Shown: positions 30,058 through 39,643, numbered from the stretch's first letter. The stretch is 64,000 nt of DNA from Pseudomonas putida (GCF_002906855.1 NZ_MINI01000038.1:372001-436000); one strand, 5' to 3'. The notes: generated by a model not told the origin, from the sequence alone. Translations and numbers: made by a program.

Positions 30058-30690
30058 ATGTCGATGGAAGTGTGGTTGGGCTTCTTTGCCGCGTGCTGGG
30101 TGATCAGCCTGTCGCCGGGTGCCGGGGCGATTGCCTCGATGTCCAGCGGGCTTCAATACGGTTTCTGGCGTGGATACTGGAATGCCCTGGGCCTGCAACT
30201 GGGTCTGATCGTGCAGATCGCCATCATTGCCGCCGGCGTCGGCGCCATCCTCGCGGCTTCTGCCACCGCCTTCCAGGTCATCAAGTGGTTCGGTGTGGGC
30301 TACCTGGTCTACCTGGCCTATAAGCAATGGCGTGCCCTGCCCATGGACATGACCGACGAATCGGGCGTGCGCCCGATCGGCAGGCCGCTGAGCCTGGTGT
30401 TCCGTGGCTTCCTGGTCAACGTCAGCAACCCCAAGGCGCTGGTATTCATGCTGGCGGTGCTGCCGCAGTTCATCAACCCGCACGCGCCGCTGCTGCCACA
30501 GTACATCGCGATCACCGTGACCATGATCTGCGTCGACATGCTGGTGATGGCGGGTTACACCGGGCTGGCTTCGCGGGTATTGCGCCTGCTGCGCACGCCC
30601 AAGCAGCAGAAGCGCCTGAACCGTACCTTTGCCGGATTGTTCATCGGCGCGGCGACCTTCCTCGCCACGCTGCGCCGGGCGCCGATCTGA
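30058..30690 (+). CDS. LysE/RhtB family amino-acid exporter
   Basis: A 210-residue membrane protein with about six helices. The ATG at 30058 follows GAGG. The N-terminal family motif SPGAGAIASMSSGLQYG (normally PGP) and the LVNVSNPKALVFMLAVLPQF segment identify the LysE/RhtB superfamily, and it is closest in style to RhtB-type homoserine/homoserine-lactone exporters. The substrate cannot be told from sequence. It is convergent with the slipin gene across a hairpin at 30698. Confidence 0.85.
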   Translation: MSMEVWLGFFAACWVISLSPGAGAIASMSSGLQYGFWRGYWNALGLQLGLIVQIAIIAAGVGAILAASATAFQVIKWFGVGYLVYLAYKQWRALPMDMTDESGVRPIGRPLSLVFRGFLVNVSNPKALVFMLAVLPQFINPHAPLLPQYIAITVTMICVDMLVMAGYTGLASRVLRLLRTPKQQKRLNRTFAGLFIGAATFLATLRRAPI

Positions 30691-30697
30691 TCGAATA

Positions 30698-30720
30698 CCG
30701 GGGCTGCCTTGCAGCCTCGG
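30698..30720. terminator. Hairpin between LysE-family and slipin genes
   Basis: CCGGGGCTGC (30698-30707) pairs with GCAGCCTCGG (30711-30720), with one G-U pair. It lies between two convergent stop codons and lacks a long T tract. Confidence 0.6.
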
Positions 30721-31473
30721 TCATTTCTGCTTGTCCACCAATCCCTTGAGCAAATCGACTGGCAGCGGAAAGACGATGGTCGAGCTCTTGTCCCCTGCGA
30801 TCGTCCCCAGCGTCTGCATGTAGCGCAGCTGCATCGCTCCTGGCTCCTTGCTGAGCATCTGCGCGGCCTGCATCAGCTTTTCCGACGCCTGCAGCTCGCC
30901 CTCGGCATGGATCACCTTGGCCCGCCGTTCCCGTTCGGCCTCCGCCTGACGGGCGATGGCGCGGACCATCGATTCGTTGAGGTCGACGTGCTTGATCTCG
31001 ACGTTGGCGACTTTGATGCCCCAGGCATCGGTCTGTGCGTCCAGTACCTGGCGGATGTCCAGATTCAGCTGCTCGCGCTCGGCCAGCAGTTCGTCCAACT
31101 CGTGTTTGCCCAGCACCGCACGCAAGGTGGTCTGCGCCAGCTGGCTGGTGGCGACGAGGAAATCCTCGACCTGGATGATCGCCTTCTGCGGGTCGAGCAC
31201 GCGGAAATACAGCACCGCATTGACCTTTACCGACACGTTGTCGCGGGTGATCACATCCTGTGGCGGCACATCCAGCACCACGGTACGCAGGTCGACCCGG
31301 ACCATCTGCTGGATGACCGGAATCAGCAGGATCAGCCCCGGCCCCTTGACCTGCCAGAAGCGCCCCAACTGGAACACCACGCCACGCTCGTACTCGCGCA
31401 GGATGCGGAATGCCGACAGCAACAGCATGGCCAGCACGATCAGCACGGCACCGAAACCCACTTGCATGAACAT
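30721..31473 (-). CDS. Slipin (stomatin/prohibitin SPFH-domain membrane protein)
   Basis: A 250-residue protein. ATG at 31471-31473 follows AAGGAGG with ideal spacing. One N-terminal membrane helix (residues 3-24) precedes an SPFH domain ([20 protein letters not shown], then [15 protein letters not shown]) and a helical tail ([14 protein letters not shown]). It belongs to the slipin-1 group, which pairs with an NfeD-type protease. Two bases separate it from that gene upstream. The pair is thought to organise membrane domains and process misfolded or C-terminal stomatin peptides. Confidence 0.92.
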   Translation of the reverse strand: MFMQVGFGAVLIVLAMLLLSAFRILREYERGVVFQLGRFWQVKGPGLILLIPVIQQMVRVDLRTVVLDVPPQDVITRDNVSVKVNAVLYFRVLDPQKAIIQVEDFLVATSQLAQTTLRAVLGKHELDELLAEREQLNLDIRQVLDAQTDAWGIKVANVEIKHVDLNESMVRAIARQAEAERERRAKVIHAEGELQASEKLMQAAQMLSKEPGAMQLRYMQTLGTIAGDKSSTIVFPLPVDLLKGLVDKQK

Positions 31474-31475
31474 CG

Positions 31476-32825
31476 TCAGCCTCCTTGCGCCGCGGGCGTG
31501 GCGGCGCTCACTTCCAGCATCACGCCATGGCGTGCCAGGACCCGGACGTTCTGCCCGGCCTGCAGCGGCGTGTCGCACTGGACTTGCCATTGTTCGCCCT
31601 GGGCCTGGACCGAGCCACAGAACGGGTTGTCGGTCCTCACCTGGGTGACCATCACCAGGCTGCCGACCAGGCCGGCGTCGCCGCTGACCAGCGCCCGTCG
31701 TCGCGCCTTGATGGCCATGCCCAGTACACCGCCTATCAGCAGCGCCGAGAGCACGGCGAGGGTGGCGATCAGCGCCAGCGGGATACCGAAACCTGGAGCA
31801 TCGGTGTCGATCAGGATGACCGCACCGACCACGAAGGCGACGATGCCACCGAAACCAACCACGCCGAAGCTGGGCAGGAACGCCTCGGCGATCATGAAGG
31901 CGATGCCGAGCAGGATCAGCGCCACGCCGGCGAAGCTCACCGGTAGCAGCTGTAGGGCATACAGCGCCAGCAGCAGGCAAATGCCACCGACCACGCCGCC
32001 CAGTGTCGAGCCGGGGTTCATGAACTCGAACAGCAGGCCGTAGACCCCGATCATGATCAGGATCAGCGCCACGCTGGGGTTGGTGATGACGGCCAGCAGG
32101 CGTGTGCGCCAGTCCGGCAGATGCTCGATCAAGGCGGCAGTCCGGGTTTGCAGGAGTTGCGGCTGGCCAGCGGCAATCAGCGTCTTGCCGTCGAGCTGGC
32201 GCATCAGGTCGGGCAGGTCGTTGGCCACCTGGTCGATCACCCTCAGGCGCAGCGCCTCGCTGGCTGACAGGCTGACGGCCTCGCGCACCGCCTGTTCCGC
32301 CCAGTCGGCGTTGCGTCCGCGCAGTTGGGCCAGGCCACGGATATAGGCAGCGGCATCATTGACCTGTTTGCGGGCCAGGGTCTGTTCATCGTCGCTGGGC
32401 TTGGCCTTGTCATCCTTCGGCACCCCGGGCGGGCCACCGATCTGCTCGGGCGTGGCGGCGCCGAGGTTGGTCCCCGGGGCCATGGCGGCGACGTGGCTGG
32501 CATAGAGGATGTAGGTGCCGGCGCTGGCGGCACGGGCGCCGCTGGGGGCAACGTAGCTGGCCACTGGCACCGGGCTTGCGAGAATCGCCTTGATCATCTG
32601 GCGCATGGCGCTGTCCAGCCCGCCGGGGGTGTCCAGGCGCAGCACCACCAACTGAGCTCCCTGGGCCTTGGCCTGTTCGAGGTTGCGCACCAGATAGTCG
32701 GCGCTGGCCGGGCCGATGGCGTCATCGATGCCTAGCACCCAGACACTGCCGGGCGCTGCCTGGCTGGCCGGGGCAAGGCCAAGCAGCAGCAACAGCAGCA
32801 AGCAGCGGCAACATCGAGTGAACAC
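31476..32825 (-). CDS. NfeD/1510-N type membrane serine protease of the slipin operon
   Basis: A 449-residue protein: signal peptide (cut near SQA), a ClpP-like periplasmic protease domain (to about residue 205), four to five membrane helices (about residues 235-385) and a C-terminal OB-fold NfeD domain. By comparison with the archaeal stomatin-specific protease, the likely nucleophile is Ser100 in RAASAGTY and the general base Lys152 in [11 protein letters not shown], a Ser-Lys dyad. An extra linker [18 protein letters not shown] separates them. It is the usual operon partner of slipin, 2 bases upstream. The start at 32825 was chosen for the complete signal peptide. Confidence 0.9.
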   Translation of the reverse strand: MFTRCCRCLLLLLLLGLAPASQAAPGSVWVLGIDDAIGPASADYLVRNLEQAKAQGAQLVVLRLDTPGGLDSAMRQMIKAILASPVPVASYVAPSGARAASAGTYILYASHVAAMAPGTNLGAATPEQIGGPPGVPKDDKAKPSDDEQTLARKQVNDAAAYIRGLAQLRGRNADWAEQAVREAVSLSASEALRLRVIDQVANDLPDLMRQLDGKTLIAAGQPQLLQTRTAALIEHLPDWRTRLLAVITNPSVALILIMIGVYGLLFEFMNPGSTLGGVVGGICLLLALYALQLLPVSFAGVALILLGIAFMIAEAFLPSFGVVGFGGIVAFVVGAVILIDTDAPGFGIPLALIATLAVLSALLIGGVLGMAIKARRRALVSGDAGLVGSLVMVTQVRTDNPFCGSVQAQGEQWQVQCDTPLQAGQNVRVLARHGVMLEVSAATPAAQGG

Positions 32826-32923
32826 CTGTCGTCACCTCGTTGACCTCTCTGTTTGAAGTTTAGCCATGCCTGCCAGCCCAAGGCCTAAAATTGGAAGTTG
32901 GGGGGCGAAACCGGAGGTGCATC

Positions 32924-33382
32924 ATGCGTATGGCCAAGACCCTGCAGCAGCGCCTGGACCAGGCCAACTGCGATTACGACATCATTCCCCACCCACACTC
33001 GGCCACCAGCCTTGAGTCGGCGCGTACGGCTGGCGTACCTGCCGAGCGGGTGGCCAAGTCGGTCATGCTCGACGACCGTCATGGCAACTACATCATGGCC
33101 GTGCTACCGGCCAACCGGCACATGGACATGAGCAAGGTGCGCATGTCCGGCGCCTGGCAACTGACCCGCGAAAGCGCCTTGCCGATGCTGTTCGGCGATT
33201 GCGAAAGGGGCGCCATCCCGGCAATGGGTGACGCCTATCAGATAAAGATGCTGCTCGATTCGAGTCTTACCCGCCAGGGCGATGTCTACCTTGAGGCGGG
33301 TGACCACGATCACCTGATCCACATGAGCATGGAGCAGTACCTGAAACTGGTACCGCAAGCCGAAGTACGAGAACTGTGCTGA
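32924..33382 (+). CDS. YbaK/ProX-domain protein
   Basis: A 152-residue YbaK-like domain protein. ATG at 32924 follows CCGGAGG; earlier in-frame ATG at 32891 has no ribosome binding site. Motifs include PHPHSATSLESARTAGVPA, KSVMLDDRHGNYIMAVLPA and CERGAIPAMGDAY. YbaK-type proteins deacylate mischarged tRNAs (Cys-tRNA-Pro in the case of YbaK), and other members have unknown substrates. The specificity of this one cannot be inferred. It diverges from the NfeD operon. Confidence 0.85.
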   Translation: MRMAKTLQQRLDQANCDYDIIPHPHSATSLESARTAGVPAERVAKSVMLDDRHGNYIMAVLPANRHMDMSKVRMSGAWQLTRESALPMLFGDCERGAIPAMGDAYQIKMLLDSSLTRQGDVYLEAGDHDHLIHMSMEQYLKLVPQAEVRELC

Positions 33383-33443
33383 TGATAACCAACCCATGCC
33401 GGGCCGCAGGCATTGCTGAGCGGTCCGGTGCTAAGGAGGCAAC

Positions 33444-33686
33444 ATGGAAAAACCGAACCACCACTTCTCGGAAATCTTCAAGCAACTGGGGCTGCCTGAC
33501 GACCCTGTTGAAATCGAGCGCTTCATCACCACGCACTCGCCGTTGGATGACGGTGTGAAGCTGGTGGATGCGCCCTTCTGGAGCGAAGGGCAGCGCGCAT
33601 TTCTCAAGGAAAGCTATACCGCCGATGCTGACTGGATACCCATGATCGACCAGTTGAACGAGGCACTGCATCCGAAGAAAAAATAA
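33444..33686 (+). CDS. DUF2789 family protein
   Basis: An 80-residue protein with AGGAGG seven bases upstream of ATG. The sequence MEKPNHHFSEIFKQLGLPDD and the WSEGQRAFLKESYTADADW segment identify DUF2789, a small helical family limited to Pseudomonas and relatives. The function is unknown. It lies 61 bases after the YbaK-like gene and is probably co-transcribed with it. Confidence 0.85.
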   Translation: MEKPNHHFSEIFKQLGLPDDPVEIERFITTHSPLDDGVKLVDAPFWSEGQRAFLKESYTADADWIPMIDQLNEALHPKKK

Positions 33687-33754
33687 GTGCCGAGCGGCAC
33701 CTGACGAGTGATCGGCCGTTGCTATGCTCAGGAAAAACAATAGGGGATAGCGCG

Positions 33755-34393
33755 ATGAAAGATCCCTACGCACCAGGTTTCTGGTGCTCCGTGACGATCC
33801 TGGGCACCCTGACGGCCGGTTACTTCTACGGCATCCGCCACACCCAGCAGATGAACCAGGCGATACAGTTTCTCTATGCTGCCGCCGCCGTCACGGGCGC
33901 GGTCGTGCTGGTGGCGCTGACCTGGATTGCCTGGCAGCAGTTGCGTCTGAACAAGCGCGAAGTGATTCAGGGGCGAACCTTGCTGACCATCTGGAACACC
34001 AAGGTCGCGCTACGCCGCGTCGAGACCGTGTTCGACCGTTATTTCTGGGGCAGCTACTGGCATTCCGGGCGCACCTTCGAGGAGGTGATGGGTGAGCTCA
34101 AGGGCACCCCATTGGAGCAGAGTCTGGATGCATTGAAACGCCAGTGCCGGGCGCTCGACCGGGAAATCCACGACCATCACCATCACTGGCTGGCCAATGC
34201 CCGCGACCTGTCCAGCGTGGCCACGGCCATGGCCCGCGAGCGTTACCAGCTGGATCTGTGCGAACCGTCGAGCAACGGCCATGGCAATACCGCCGTGCTC
34301 AACCGTGACCTGGAGGTACTGGTGTACACCTGGTCGGCGCGCCTGCGCAGTTTCGACCATCAGCTGGACGAACTGGAGCGCGCCTACCACTGA
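33755..34393 (+). CDS. Uncharacterised membrane protein with two helices
   Basis: A 212-residue protein starting at ATG 33755 (MKDPYAPGFWCSVTILGTLT, with GGGGAT upstream). Two membrane helices lie at about residues 9-25 and 38-60. The rest (61-212) is a cytoplasmic, helix-rich region with a striking DHHHHW motif near residue 136 and many Arg/Glu pairs. I do not recognise a named family. It follows DUF2789 by 68 bases and converges on the CBS gene. The histidine cluster could bind metal, but that is speculation. Confidence 0.65.
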   Translation: MKDPYAPGFWCSVTILGTLTAGYFYGIRHTQQMNQAIQFLYAAAAVTGAVVLVALTWIAWQQLRLNKREVIQGRTLLTIWNTKVALRRVETVFDRYFWGSYWHSGRTFEEVMGELKGTPLEQSLDALKRQCRALDREIHDHHHHWLANARDLSSVATAMARERYQLDLCEPSSNGHGNTAVLNRDLEVLVYTWSARLRSFDHQLDELERAYH

Positions 34394-34400
34394 GGCGCCA

Positions 34401-34838
34401 TCATTCGCCGCGGATGTACTGCTCCAGTTGCTTGATCAGGCTGGCCTGCTCGGCGATGGTTTCCTTCACCAGGTCACCAATCGACAGCAGCCCGAGCAGC
34501 TTGCCGTTCTCGACGACGGGCAGGTGACGCAGGTGGCGGTCGGTCATTTGCTGCATGCAGTAATCCAGGTTGTTCTTCGGCTCCACCGTGATTACTGGCT
34601 TACTCATGATCTCGCGCACCGGCGTGGCGGCCGAGGAGCGGCCCTTGAGCACCAGCTTGCGCGCATAGTCCCGTTCACTGACGATCCCCACCACCTGATC
34701 GTTCTCGACGACCGGCAAGGCACCGACGTTTTTCTCCGCCAGCAATCTCAGGGCGTCGAGCACCGAGTCATCCGGGCCGATGGTGTACACGGTCTGGTGC
34801 TGGGACTTGCTCTTGAGGATTTGTTCGACGGTCTTCAT
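34401..34838 (-). CDS. CBS-domain pair protein
   Basis: A 145-residue protein made of two tandem CBS motifs (about residues 8-62 and 77-132) with short N- and C-terminal tails. CBS pairs (Bateman modules) bind adenine nucleotides such as AMP, ATP or SAM and act as energy or redox sensors. The second repeat keeps the pattern HLPVVENGKLLGLLSIGDLV. Stand-alone versions are common in Pseudomonas with no known partner. It is 8 bases from the convergent membrane-protein gene. Confidence 0.88.
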   Translation of the reverse strand: MKTVEQILKSKSQHQTVYTIGPDDSVLDALRLLAEKNVGALPVVENDQVVGIVSERDYARKLVLKGRSSAATPVREIMSKPVITVEPKNNLDYCMQQMTDRHLRHLPVVENGKLLGLLSIGDLVKETIAEQASLIKQLEQYIRGE

Positions 34839-34957
34839 ACGGGCCTCTGCGGGTGAAAAAGACGAGCGCTTGGAGTAAATAAAGCATCCGGCACGCCGGC
34901 CTGCACGGCAATGCAGGAAACGGCATGGAGTCGATTGAAAAACGTCATGGGTGTTTC

Positions 34958-35003
34958 CTGTACCGGCCTCTTCGCGGATTTAGCCGCGAAGAGGCCGGTA
35001 CAG
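34958..35003. repeat. Perfect 20-base-pair REP hairpin
   Basis: The arm at 34958-34977 and its exact complement at 34984-35003 surround the loop ATTTAG. The arms carry the P. putida REP core (GGCCTCTTCGCGG). It lies between the CBS gene promoter side and the dipeptidase stop codon, where it probably terminates the dipeptidase transcript on the minus strand. Confidence 0.85.
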
Positions 35004-35008
35004 CTATC

Positions 35009-36739
35009 TCAGAGCTTCGGCATCTGCCCGATCCGCGCCACCATTTCGCTCACCACCTGCAGGTCGAGCATGAACTGTTCCACGGTCTTGAACTCGTTGT
35101 CGTTGTGCCCGGTGTACTTCACATCCGGCATGGCCAGGCCGAACTGCACGCCGTTGGGCAGGTCATGCACCGAGGTGGCGCCGGCCGAGGTGCCGAACTC
35201 GTGTTTCATGCCCAGGTTCTCGCTGGCCACATCGAGCAGCGCCTTGACCCATTCGCCTTCGGGGTTGCGGAACATCGGCTCGTCGAGGCTGTAGTCGAAG
35301 GCCACCGAGGTGTGGCTCTGGCGAGTCCATTTGCCCAGTTTGTCGGCCAGCTGGTCCTTGAGCGTGGCCAGTGGCTTGCCTTTGGGAATGCGCAGGTTCA
35401 CGGCCAGCTTCAGGCCCTTGGCATCCACGCCGACGAAGGTCAGCGAGGTGGTCAGTGGGCCCATGAACGCATCTTCAAAGCCGATGCCGAGCTTTTTGCC
35501 CAGGTAGTCCAGGCCCCAGTTGTCGGCGGCGTATCGGGCGGCATCGGTGAAGTGGTTGTGCTTGAGCGGCACCTGCGGGCCCAGGCCATTTAGGAAGTCG
35601 AGCATGCGGGCCACCGGGTTGACGCCGGACTCTGGTTCCGAGGAGTGGGCCGAAACGCCGGTCACGGTGAGCAGCACGTTCTTGCCGTCGACCTTGGCGT
35701 CGATGCTGAAGTCATTGCCATTGCGTTTCACGTAGTCGGCGCCGGCTTTCTCCAGACGCTTGGCCAGATCCTGCGGGTTGTCTGCCACCAGCGTCGCTAC
35801 CGACGTGGTCGGAATCTGGTTGGTCGCCAGGCCGCCGGTCAGGTTGACGATTTCCGCGCCCTTGCCCGTGGCCGGGCGTTTGCTGAAGCTGGCCATCACC
35901 GTGCCGTAGCCTTTTTCGGCAATCACCACCGGGTAGCCGCCATCGAGCGCCAGGTTGTAGTCGGGGGTAGGGTTGCGCTCAAAGTAGTAGGCGATGGCGT
36001 CGCCGCTGGTTTCTTCGGTGGTATCGATCAGCAGCTTGAACTGGCGGGCCAGGGGCAGGTTTTCGTCCTTGGCCACTTTCAACGCATACAGCGCGACGAT
36101 GATGCCGTTCTTGTCGTCCTCGGTGCCACGGCCGTACATGCGGTCGCCGACCAGGGTGACCTTGAACGGGTCGAGGCGGGTGCCGTCGGCCAGCTTCCAG
36201 TTGTCCGGGTTGACCGGCACCACGTCAGCGTGGGCGTGGATGCCGACCACTTCCTTGCCTTCGCCCAGCGTAATCTCGTAGACGCGGTTGTCGACGTTGC
36301 GGAAGGCCAGGCCGAAGCTTTCGGCCAGGGCCTTGATTTTGTCGGCGATCTTCAGGAACTCGGGGTTCTCGTGTTGAGGAACACCGTCGACACTGAAGGT
36401 AGGGATGGCCACCAGTTCACGCAGGTTTTCCGTGGCGGCCTTGGCGTACTTGATGCGGGTGTACAGGCCGAGCAGGCGGTTGATCTCGTTCTGCTGCTCG
36501 GCGGCGAGCGGCTTGCCGGCCAGGTAGGCGTCGAGGGTGGCAGCAAGGTTGTCGGCCTTGGCCAGGTCGCTACCTTTGAGTTTGCCGAGGAACTGCTTGA
36601 AGTCGGCCGGGTTGCTGCCGTCAAAGGCTTTGACGATGGCGGCAGACTGTTGCTGTGTCAGGTTGGCCTGGGCCGGTTGGGTGAACAGGCCGATGCTGGC
36701 CAGCAGCAGGGCAGTGGCGGTGAGCTTTTTCAGGTGCAT
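35009..36739 (-). CDS. Secreted PepV-type dipeptidase (M20 family)
   Basis: A 576-residue metallopeptidase. The signal peptide ([15 protein letters not shown], cut after PAQA) is followed by an N-terminal helical extension of about 60 residues not found in the minimal family. The M20 metal-binding set is visible: HAHADVVP (His/Asp), [11 protein letters not shown] (Asp), the glutamate pair DTTEET, LDGGYPV (Asp) and a C-terminal GHNDNE. This fits PepV-like dipeptidases that use two zinc ions. Export to the periplasm suggests a role in peptide scavenging. It is monocistronic and followed by the REP hairpin. Confidence 0.88.
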   Translation of the reverse strand: MHLKKLTATALLLASIGLFTQPAQANLTQQQSAAIVKAFDGSNPADFKQFLGKLKGSDLAKADNLAATLDAYLAGKPLAAEQQNEINRLLGLYTRIKYAKAATENLRELVAIPTFSVDGVPQHENPEFLKIADKIKALAESFGLAFRNVDNRVYEITLGEGKEVVGIHAHADVVPVNPDNWKLADGTRLDPFKVTLVGDRMYGRGTEDDKNGIIVALYALKVAKDENLPLARQFKLLIDTTEETSGDAIAYYFERNPTPDYNLALDGGYPVVIAEKGYGTVMASFSKRPATGKGAEIVNLTGGLATNQIPTTSVATLVADNPQDLAKRLEKAGADYVKRNGNDFSIDAKVDGKNVLLTVTGVSAHSSEPESGVNPVARMLDFLNGLGPQVPLKHNHFTDAARYAADNWGLDYLGKKLGIGFEDAFMGPLTTSLTFVGVDAKGLKLAVNLRIPKGKPLATLKDQLADKLGKWTRQSHTSVAFDYSLDEPMFRNPEGEWVKALLDVASENLGMKHEFGTSAGATSVHDLPNGVQFGLAMPDVKYTGHNDNEFKTVEQFMLDLQVVSEMVARIGQMPKL

Positions 36740-36861
36740 GAGCGCGCATTCCTTGGCGAATCATTGTGATGGGGTGCCCGTCGCAAACGGGAGGGGGACC
36801 CACGCTAACATCAATGACCCATGGCACGGGAGTGCCAGGAACGCGACATGTCGCACAAATG

Positions 36862-36891
36862 AAAAAGCCCCGGGAGTTATCCCAGGGCTTT
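36862..36891 (-). terminator. Terminator of the tRNA-Arg transcript
   Basis: AAAGCCCCGGGA (36864-36875) and TCCCAGGGCTTT (36880-36891) form a 12-base stem with one G-U type mismatch around GTTA. On the minus strand this ends in five T, directly after the tRNA 3' end. Confidence 0.8.
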
Positions 36892-36897
36892 CTGATA

Positions 36898-36974
36898 TGG
36901 CGCACTCGGCGGGATTCGAACCCACGACCCCTGCCTTCGGAGGGCAGTACTCTATCCAGCTGAGCTACGAGTGC
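36898..36974 (-). tRNA. tRNA-Arg (anticodon CCG)
   Basis: The minus strand folds into a complete cloverleaf: acceptor stem GCACTCG/CGAGTGC, D loop AGCTCAGCTGGATAGAGT, anticodon stem CTGCC/GGCAG with loop CTCCGAA (anticodon CCG), TPsiC arm GTGGGTTCGAATCCC, and encoded CCA at 36898-36900. It reads CGG codons. It is followed by its own terminator at 36862-36891, on the side away from the GntR cluster. Confidence 0.95.
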
Positions 36975-37134
36975 AACGCGCACGCATGATACCCATCTGA
37001 TTCGGCGGCGTCCATCGCCTTGATCTATGGCTGTTTTTCCACTGTGGCCGGCTCAGGCGAGCGAAAATCCATCTATCCATATGCGATATCAGTATTTCCT
37101 TAGGAGTGCTTATGCCCTCTATGCTCTGGTCACA

Positions 37135-37150
37135 ACTTGTTATAACAAGT
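37135..37150. promoter_or_regulatory. Candidate GntR operator
   Basis: ACTTGTTATAACAAGT is a perfect 16-base palindrome 23 bases upstream of the GntR-regulator ATG. Perfect symmetric sites of this kind close to the start are typical of autoregulated GntR/HutC (UTRA) repressors. TATAAC at 37141-37146 within it could act as a -10, which would make repression direct. Its role here is inferred from position only. Confidence 0.65.
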
Positions 37151-37172
37151 CATCGATCAGCGAAGAGATCCC

Positions 37173-37922
37173 ATGGCCGAACTGCTCCCCTTGTCCCCGG
37201 TACCGCTCTACACCCAGCTCAAGGAATTGCTGCGCGAGCGCATCCTCGACGGTACTTACCCACCACACAGCCGCATGCCCTCGGAAAGCGAACTGGGCAA
37301 GGCTTTCGAGGTCAGCCGCATCACCGTGCGCCAGGCGCTGGGTGATCTGCAGAAAGAAGGGCTGATCTTCAAGATCCACGGCAAAGGCACCTTCGTCGCC
37401 AAACCCAAGGCGTTCCAGAACGTCAGCACCCTGCAGGGCCTGGGCGAGTCGCTGACGCAGATGGGCTACGAAGTGATCAACCGCCTGCGCAGCTTCCGCC
37501 ATGTGCCGGCCAATGCGCTGGTCGCCGCGCGGCTGCAGGTCGAGGAGGGCAGCCTGGTTACCGAGATCCGCCGGGTACGGCTGATCAACCGCGAGCCGGT
37601 GTCGCTGGAGCTGACGTGGCTGCCCAGGGCCGTTGGCGAAAAGCTGGAAAAGGCCGACCTGGTCACCCGCGACATCTTCCTGCTGCTGGAAAACGACTGC
37701 GGCATCGCCCTGGGGCACGCTGACCTGGCCATTGACGCAGTGCTGGCCGACAGCGACCTGACCCAGGCGCTGGAGGTGGAAGAAGGAGCGCCGATCATGC
37801 GCATCGAACGCCTGACCCACGCTGCCGACGGCACGCCGCTGGACTTCGAACACCTGTACTACCGTGGCGATGCCTTCCAGTACCGCCTGCGCATCGACCG
37901 CCAGAAGGGGGGCAAGGCATGA
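37173..37922 (+). CDS. GntR-family regulator with UTRA domain
   Basis: A 249-residue regulator. An N-terminal winged helix (residues 8-75: PLYTQLKELLRERILDGTYP, then SESELGKAFEVSRITVRQAL) is followed by a UTRA ligand-binding domain (VNAL-like beta core, RRVRLINREPVSLELTWLP and a final segment with PLDFEHLYYRGD). This is the HutC/FarR type, whose ligands are usually small metabolites of the controlled pathway. It overlaps the AprA-like gene by four bases (ATGA), so it should control that operon and sense a substrate or product of it. A perfect palindrome lies upstream. Confidence 0.92.
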   Translation: MAELLPLSPVPLYTQLKELLRERILDGTYPPHSRMPSESELGKAFEVSRITVRQALGDLQKEGLIFKIHGKGTFVAKPKAFQNVSTLQGLGESLTQMGYEVINRLRSFRHVPANALVAARLQVEEGSLVTEIRRVRLINREPVSLELTWLPRAVGEKLEKADLVTRDIFLLLENDCGIALGHADLAIDAVLADSDLTQALEVEEGAPIMRIERLTHAADGTPLDFEHLYYRGDAFQYRLRIDRQKGGKA

Positions 37923-39643
37923 GCATCGAGACCCAGGACTACGACATCATCGTCATCGGTGGAGGCACCGCCGGGCCGATGGCGGCGATCAAGGCCAAGG
38001 AGCACGACAAGCACCTGCGCGTGCTGCTGCTGGACAAGGCTAACGTCAAGCGCAGCGGTGCCATCAGCATGGGCATGGACGGCCTGAACAACGCCATCAT
38101 CCCCGGCCATGCCACGCCCGAGCAGTACACCAAGGAAATCACTGTGGCCAACGACGGCATCGTCAACCAGGCCGCCGTGCATGCCTATGCCACCCACAGT
38201 TTCGAAACCATCGAGCAGCTCGACCGCTGGGGGGTGAAGTTCGAAAAGGATGAAACCGGCGACTACGCGGTGAAGAAGGTCCACCACATGGGCGCCTACG
38301 TGCTGCCCATGCCCGAAGGCCACGACATCAAGAAGGTGCTGTACCGCCAGCTCAAGCGCGCCCGGGTCGAGATCAGCAATCGCATGGTCTGCACCCGCGT
38401 GCTGCTCGATGGCGAAGGTGCCGCTGCCGGTGTATTGGGCTTCGACTGCCGTAGCGGCGAGTTTCGCGTGGTGCGGGCCAAGGCGGTGATCCTCGCCTGC
38501 GGCGCCGCCGGGCGCTTGGGCCTGCCGTCGTCGGGTTACCTGATGGGCACCTACGAGAACCCGACCAATGCCGGCGATGGCTATGCCATGGCCTACCATG
38601 CCGGCGCTGAACTGGCCAACCTCGAGTGCTTCCAGATCAACCCGCTGATCAAGGACTACAACGGCCCGGCCTGCGCCTACGTCACCGGCCCGCTGGGCGG
38701 CTACACCGCCAACAGCAAGGGTGAGCGCTTCATCGAGTGCGACTACTGGAGCGGGCAGATGATGTGGGAGTTCCACCAGGAGCTCGAAGGTGGCAACGGC
38801 CCGGTGTTCCTCAAGCTCGACCACCTGGCCGAGGAAACCATCCAGAACATCGAAGAGATCCTGCACAGCAACGAGCGCCCCAGCCGTGGCCAGTTCCATG
38901 CCGGGCGTGGCACCGACTACCGCCAGCACATGGTCGAGATGCATATCTCGGAAATCGGCTTCTGCTCGGGGCATTCGGCCTCGGGGGTGTGGGTCAACGA
39001 GAAGGCCGAGACCAGCGTCAAGGGCTTGTATGCCGCCGGTGACATGGCTGCGGTGCCGCACAACTACATGCTCGGCGCGTTCACCTACGGTTGGTTTGCC
39101 GGTGTCAACGCCGCGCGGTACGTGGCCGGGCGCGAACTTGCCGAGGTTGATGCCGTGCAGGTCGAGCGCGAGCGCGCGCGGGTGTTCGCCCCGCTGCAAC
39201 GTGAGCATGGCCTGCCGCCGGCACAGGTGGAATACAAATTGCGACGCATGGTCAACGACTACCTGCAACCGCCCAAGGTGACCAAGAAGATGGAAATCGG
39301 TCTGGCTCGCTTTGCCGAGATCGAGCGTGACCTTGCGCAGATGAAGGCCAGTAACCCTCACGAACTGATGCGTGCAATGGAGGTTTCGGTGATTCGCGAC
39401 TGTGCCGAGATGGCGGCGCGGGCATCGTTGTTCCGCGAGGAAAGCCGCTGGGGTCTTTATCACCGCCGGGTGGACTTCCCCGAGCGCAACGATGGCGAAT
39501 GGTTCTGCCACTGCCATCTGAAAAAGGGCGAAAACGGTGAGATGACCAGCTTCAAGAAGGCGGTCGAGCCCTACCTGATCGCTCTGGATGCCGAAGAGCA
39601 GACTGCCTATGACCGGCTGCGGGTGAAAGCCGACGCTGCCTGA
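37919..39643 (+). CDS. AprA-like FAD-dependent oxidoreductase
   Basis: A 574-residue flavoprotein of the fumarate-reductase/adenylylsulfate-reductase alpha family. FAD is bound by VIGGGTAGPMAAIKA near the N-terminus and GLYAAGDMAAVPHNYMLGAF later. The fumarate reductase active-site motif with catalytic His and Arg is replaced by FQINPLIKDYNGPACAYV, so it is not a fumarate reductase. The segment IGFCSGHSASGVWV and the C-terminal ESRWGLYHRRVD...WFCHCHL resemble AprA. The linked ferredoxin supports electron transfer to [4Fe-4S] clusters. AsfA of P. putida S-313, needed for arylsulfonate desulfonation, was described with a similar partner ferredoxin (recalled, not checked), so an organosulfur role is plausible. 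Confidence 0.85.
   Translation: MSIETQDYDIIVIGGGTAGPMAAIKAKEHDKHLRVLLLDKANVKRSGAISMGMDGLNNAIIPGHATPEQYTKEITVANDGIVNQAAVHAYATHSFETIEQLDRWGVKFEKDETGDYAVKKVHHMGAYVLPMPEGHDIKKVLYRQLKRARVEISNRMVCTRVLLDGEGAAAGVLGFDCRSGEFRVVRAKAVILACGAAGRLGLPSSGYLMGTYENPTNAGDGYAMAYHAGAELANLECFQINPLIKDYNGPACAYVTGPLGGYTANSKGERFIECDYWSGQMMWEFHQELEGGNGPVFLKLDHLAEETIQNIEEILHSNERPSRGQFHAGRGTDYRQHMVEMHISEIGFCSGHSASGVWVNEKAETSVKGLYAAGDMAAVPHNYMLGAFTYGWFAGVNAARYVAGRELAEVDAVQVERERARVFAPLQREHGLPPAQVEYKLRRMVNDYLQPPKVTKKMEIGLARFAEIERDLAQMKASNPHELMRAMEVSVIRDCAEMAARASLFREESRWGLYHRRVDFPERNDGEWFCHCHLKKGENGEMTSFKKAVEPYLIALDAEEQTAYDRLRVKADAA

Noticed and set aside
36898..36974. tRNA-Arg as attachment site of a genomic island
   Set aside because: The tRNA 3' end faces the dipeptidase, away from the sulfur cluster. 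There is no integrase, and no duplicated tRNA tail was noticed.
37919..39643. Fumarate reductase or succinate dehydrogenase flavoprotein
   Set aside because: The required active-site histidine and arginine motif is missing and the ferredoxin partner is AprB-like, so the AprA-like assignment fits better.
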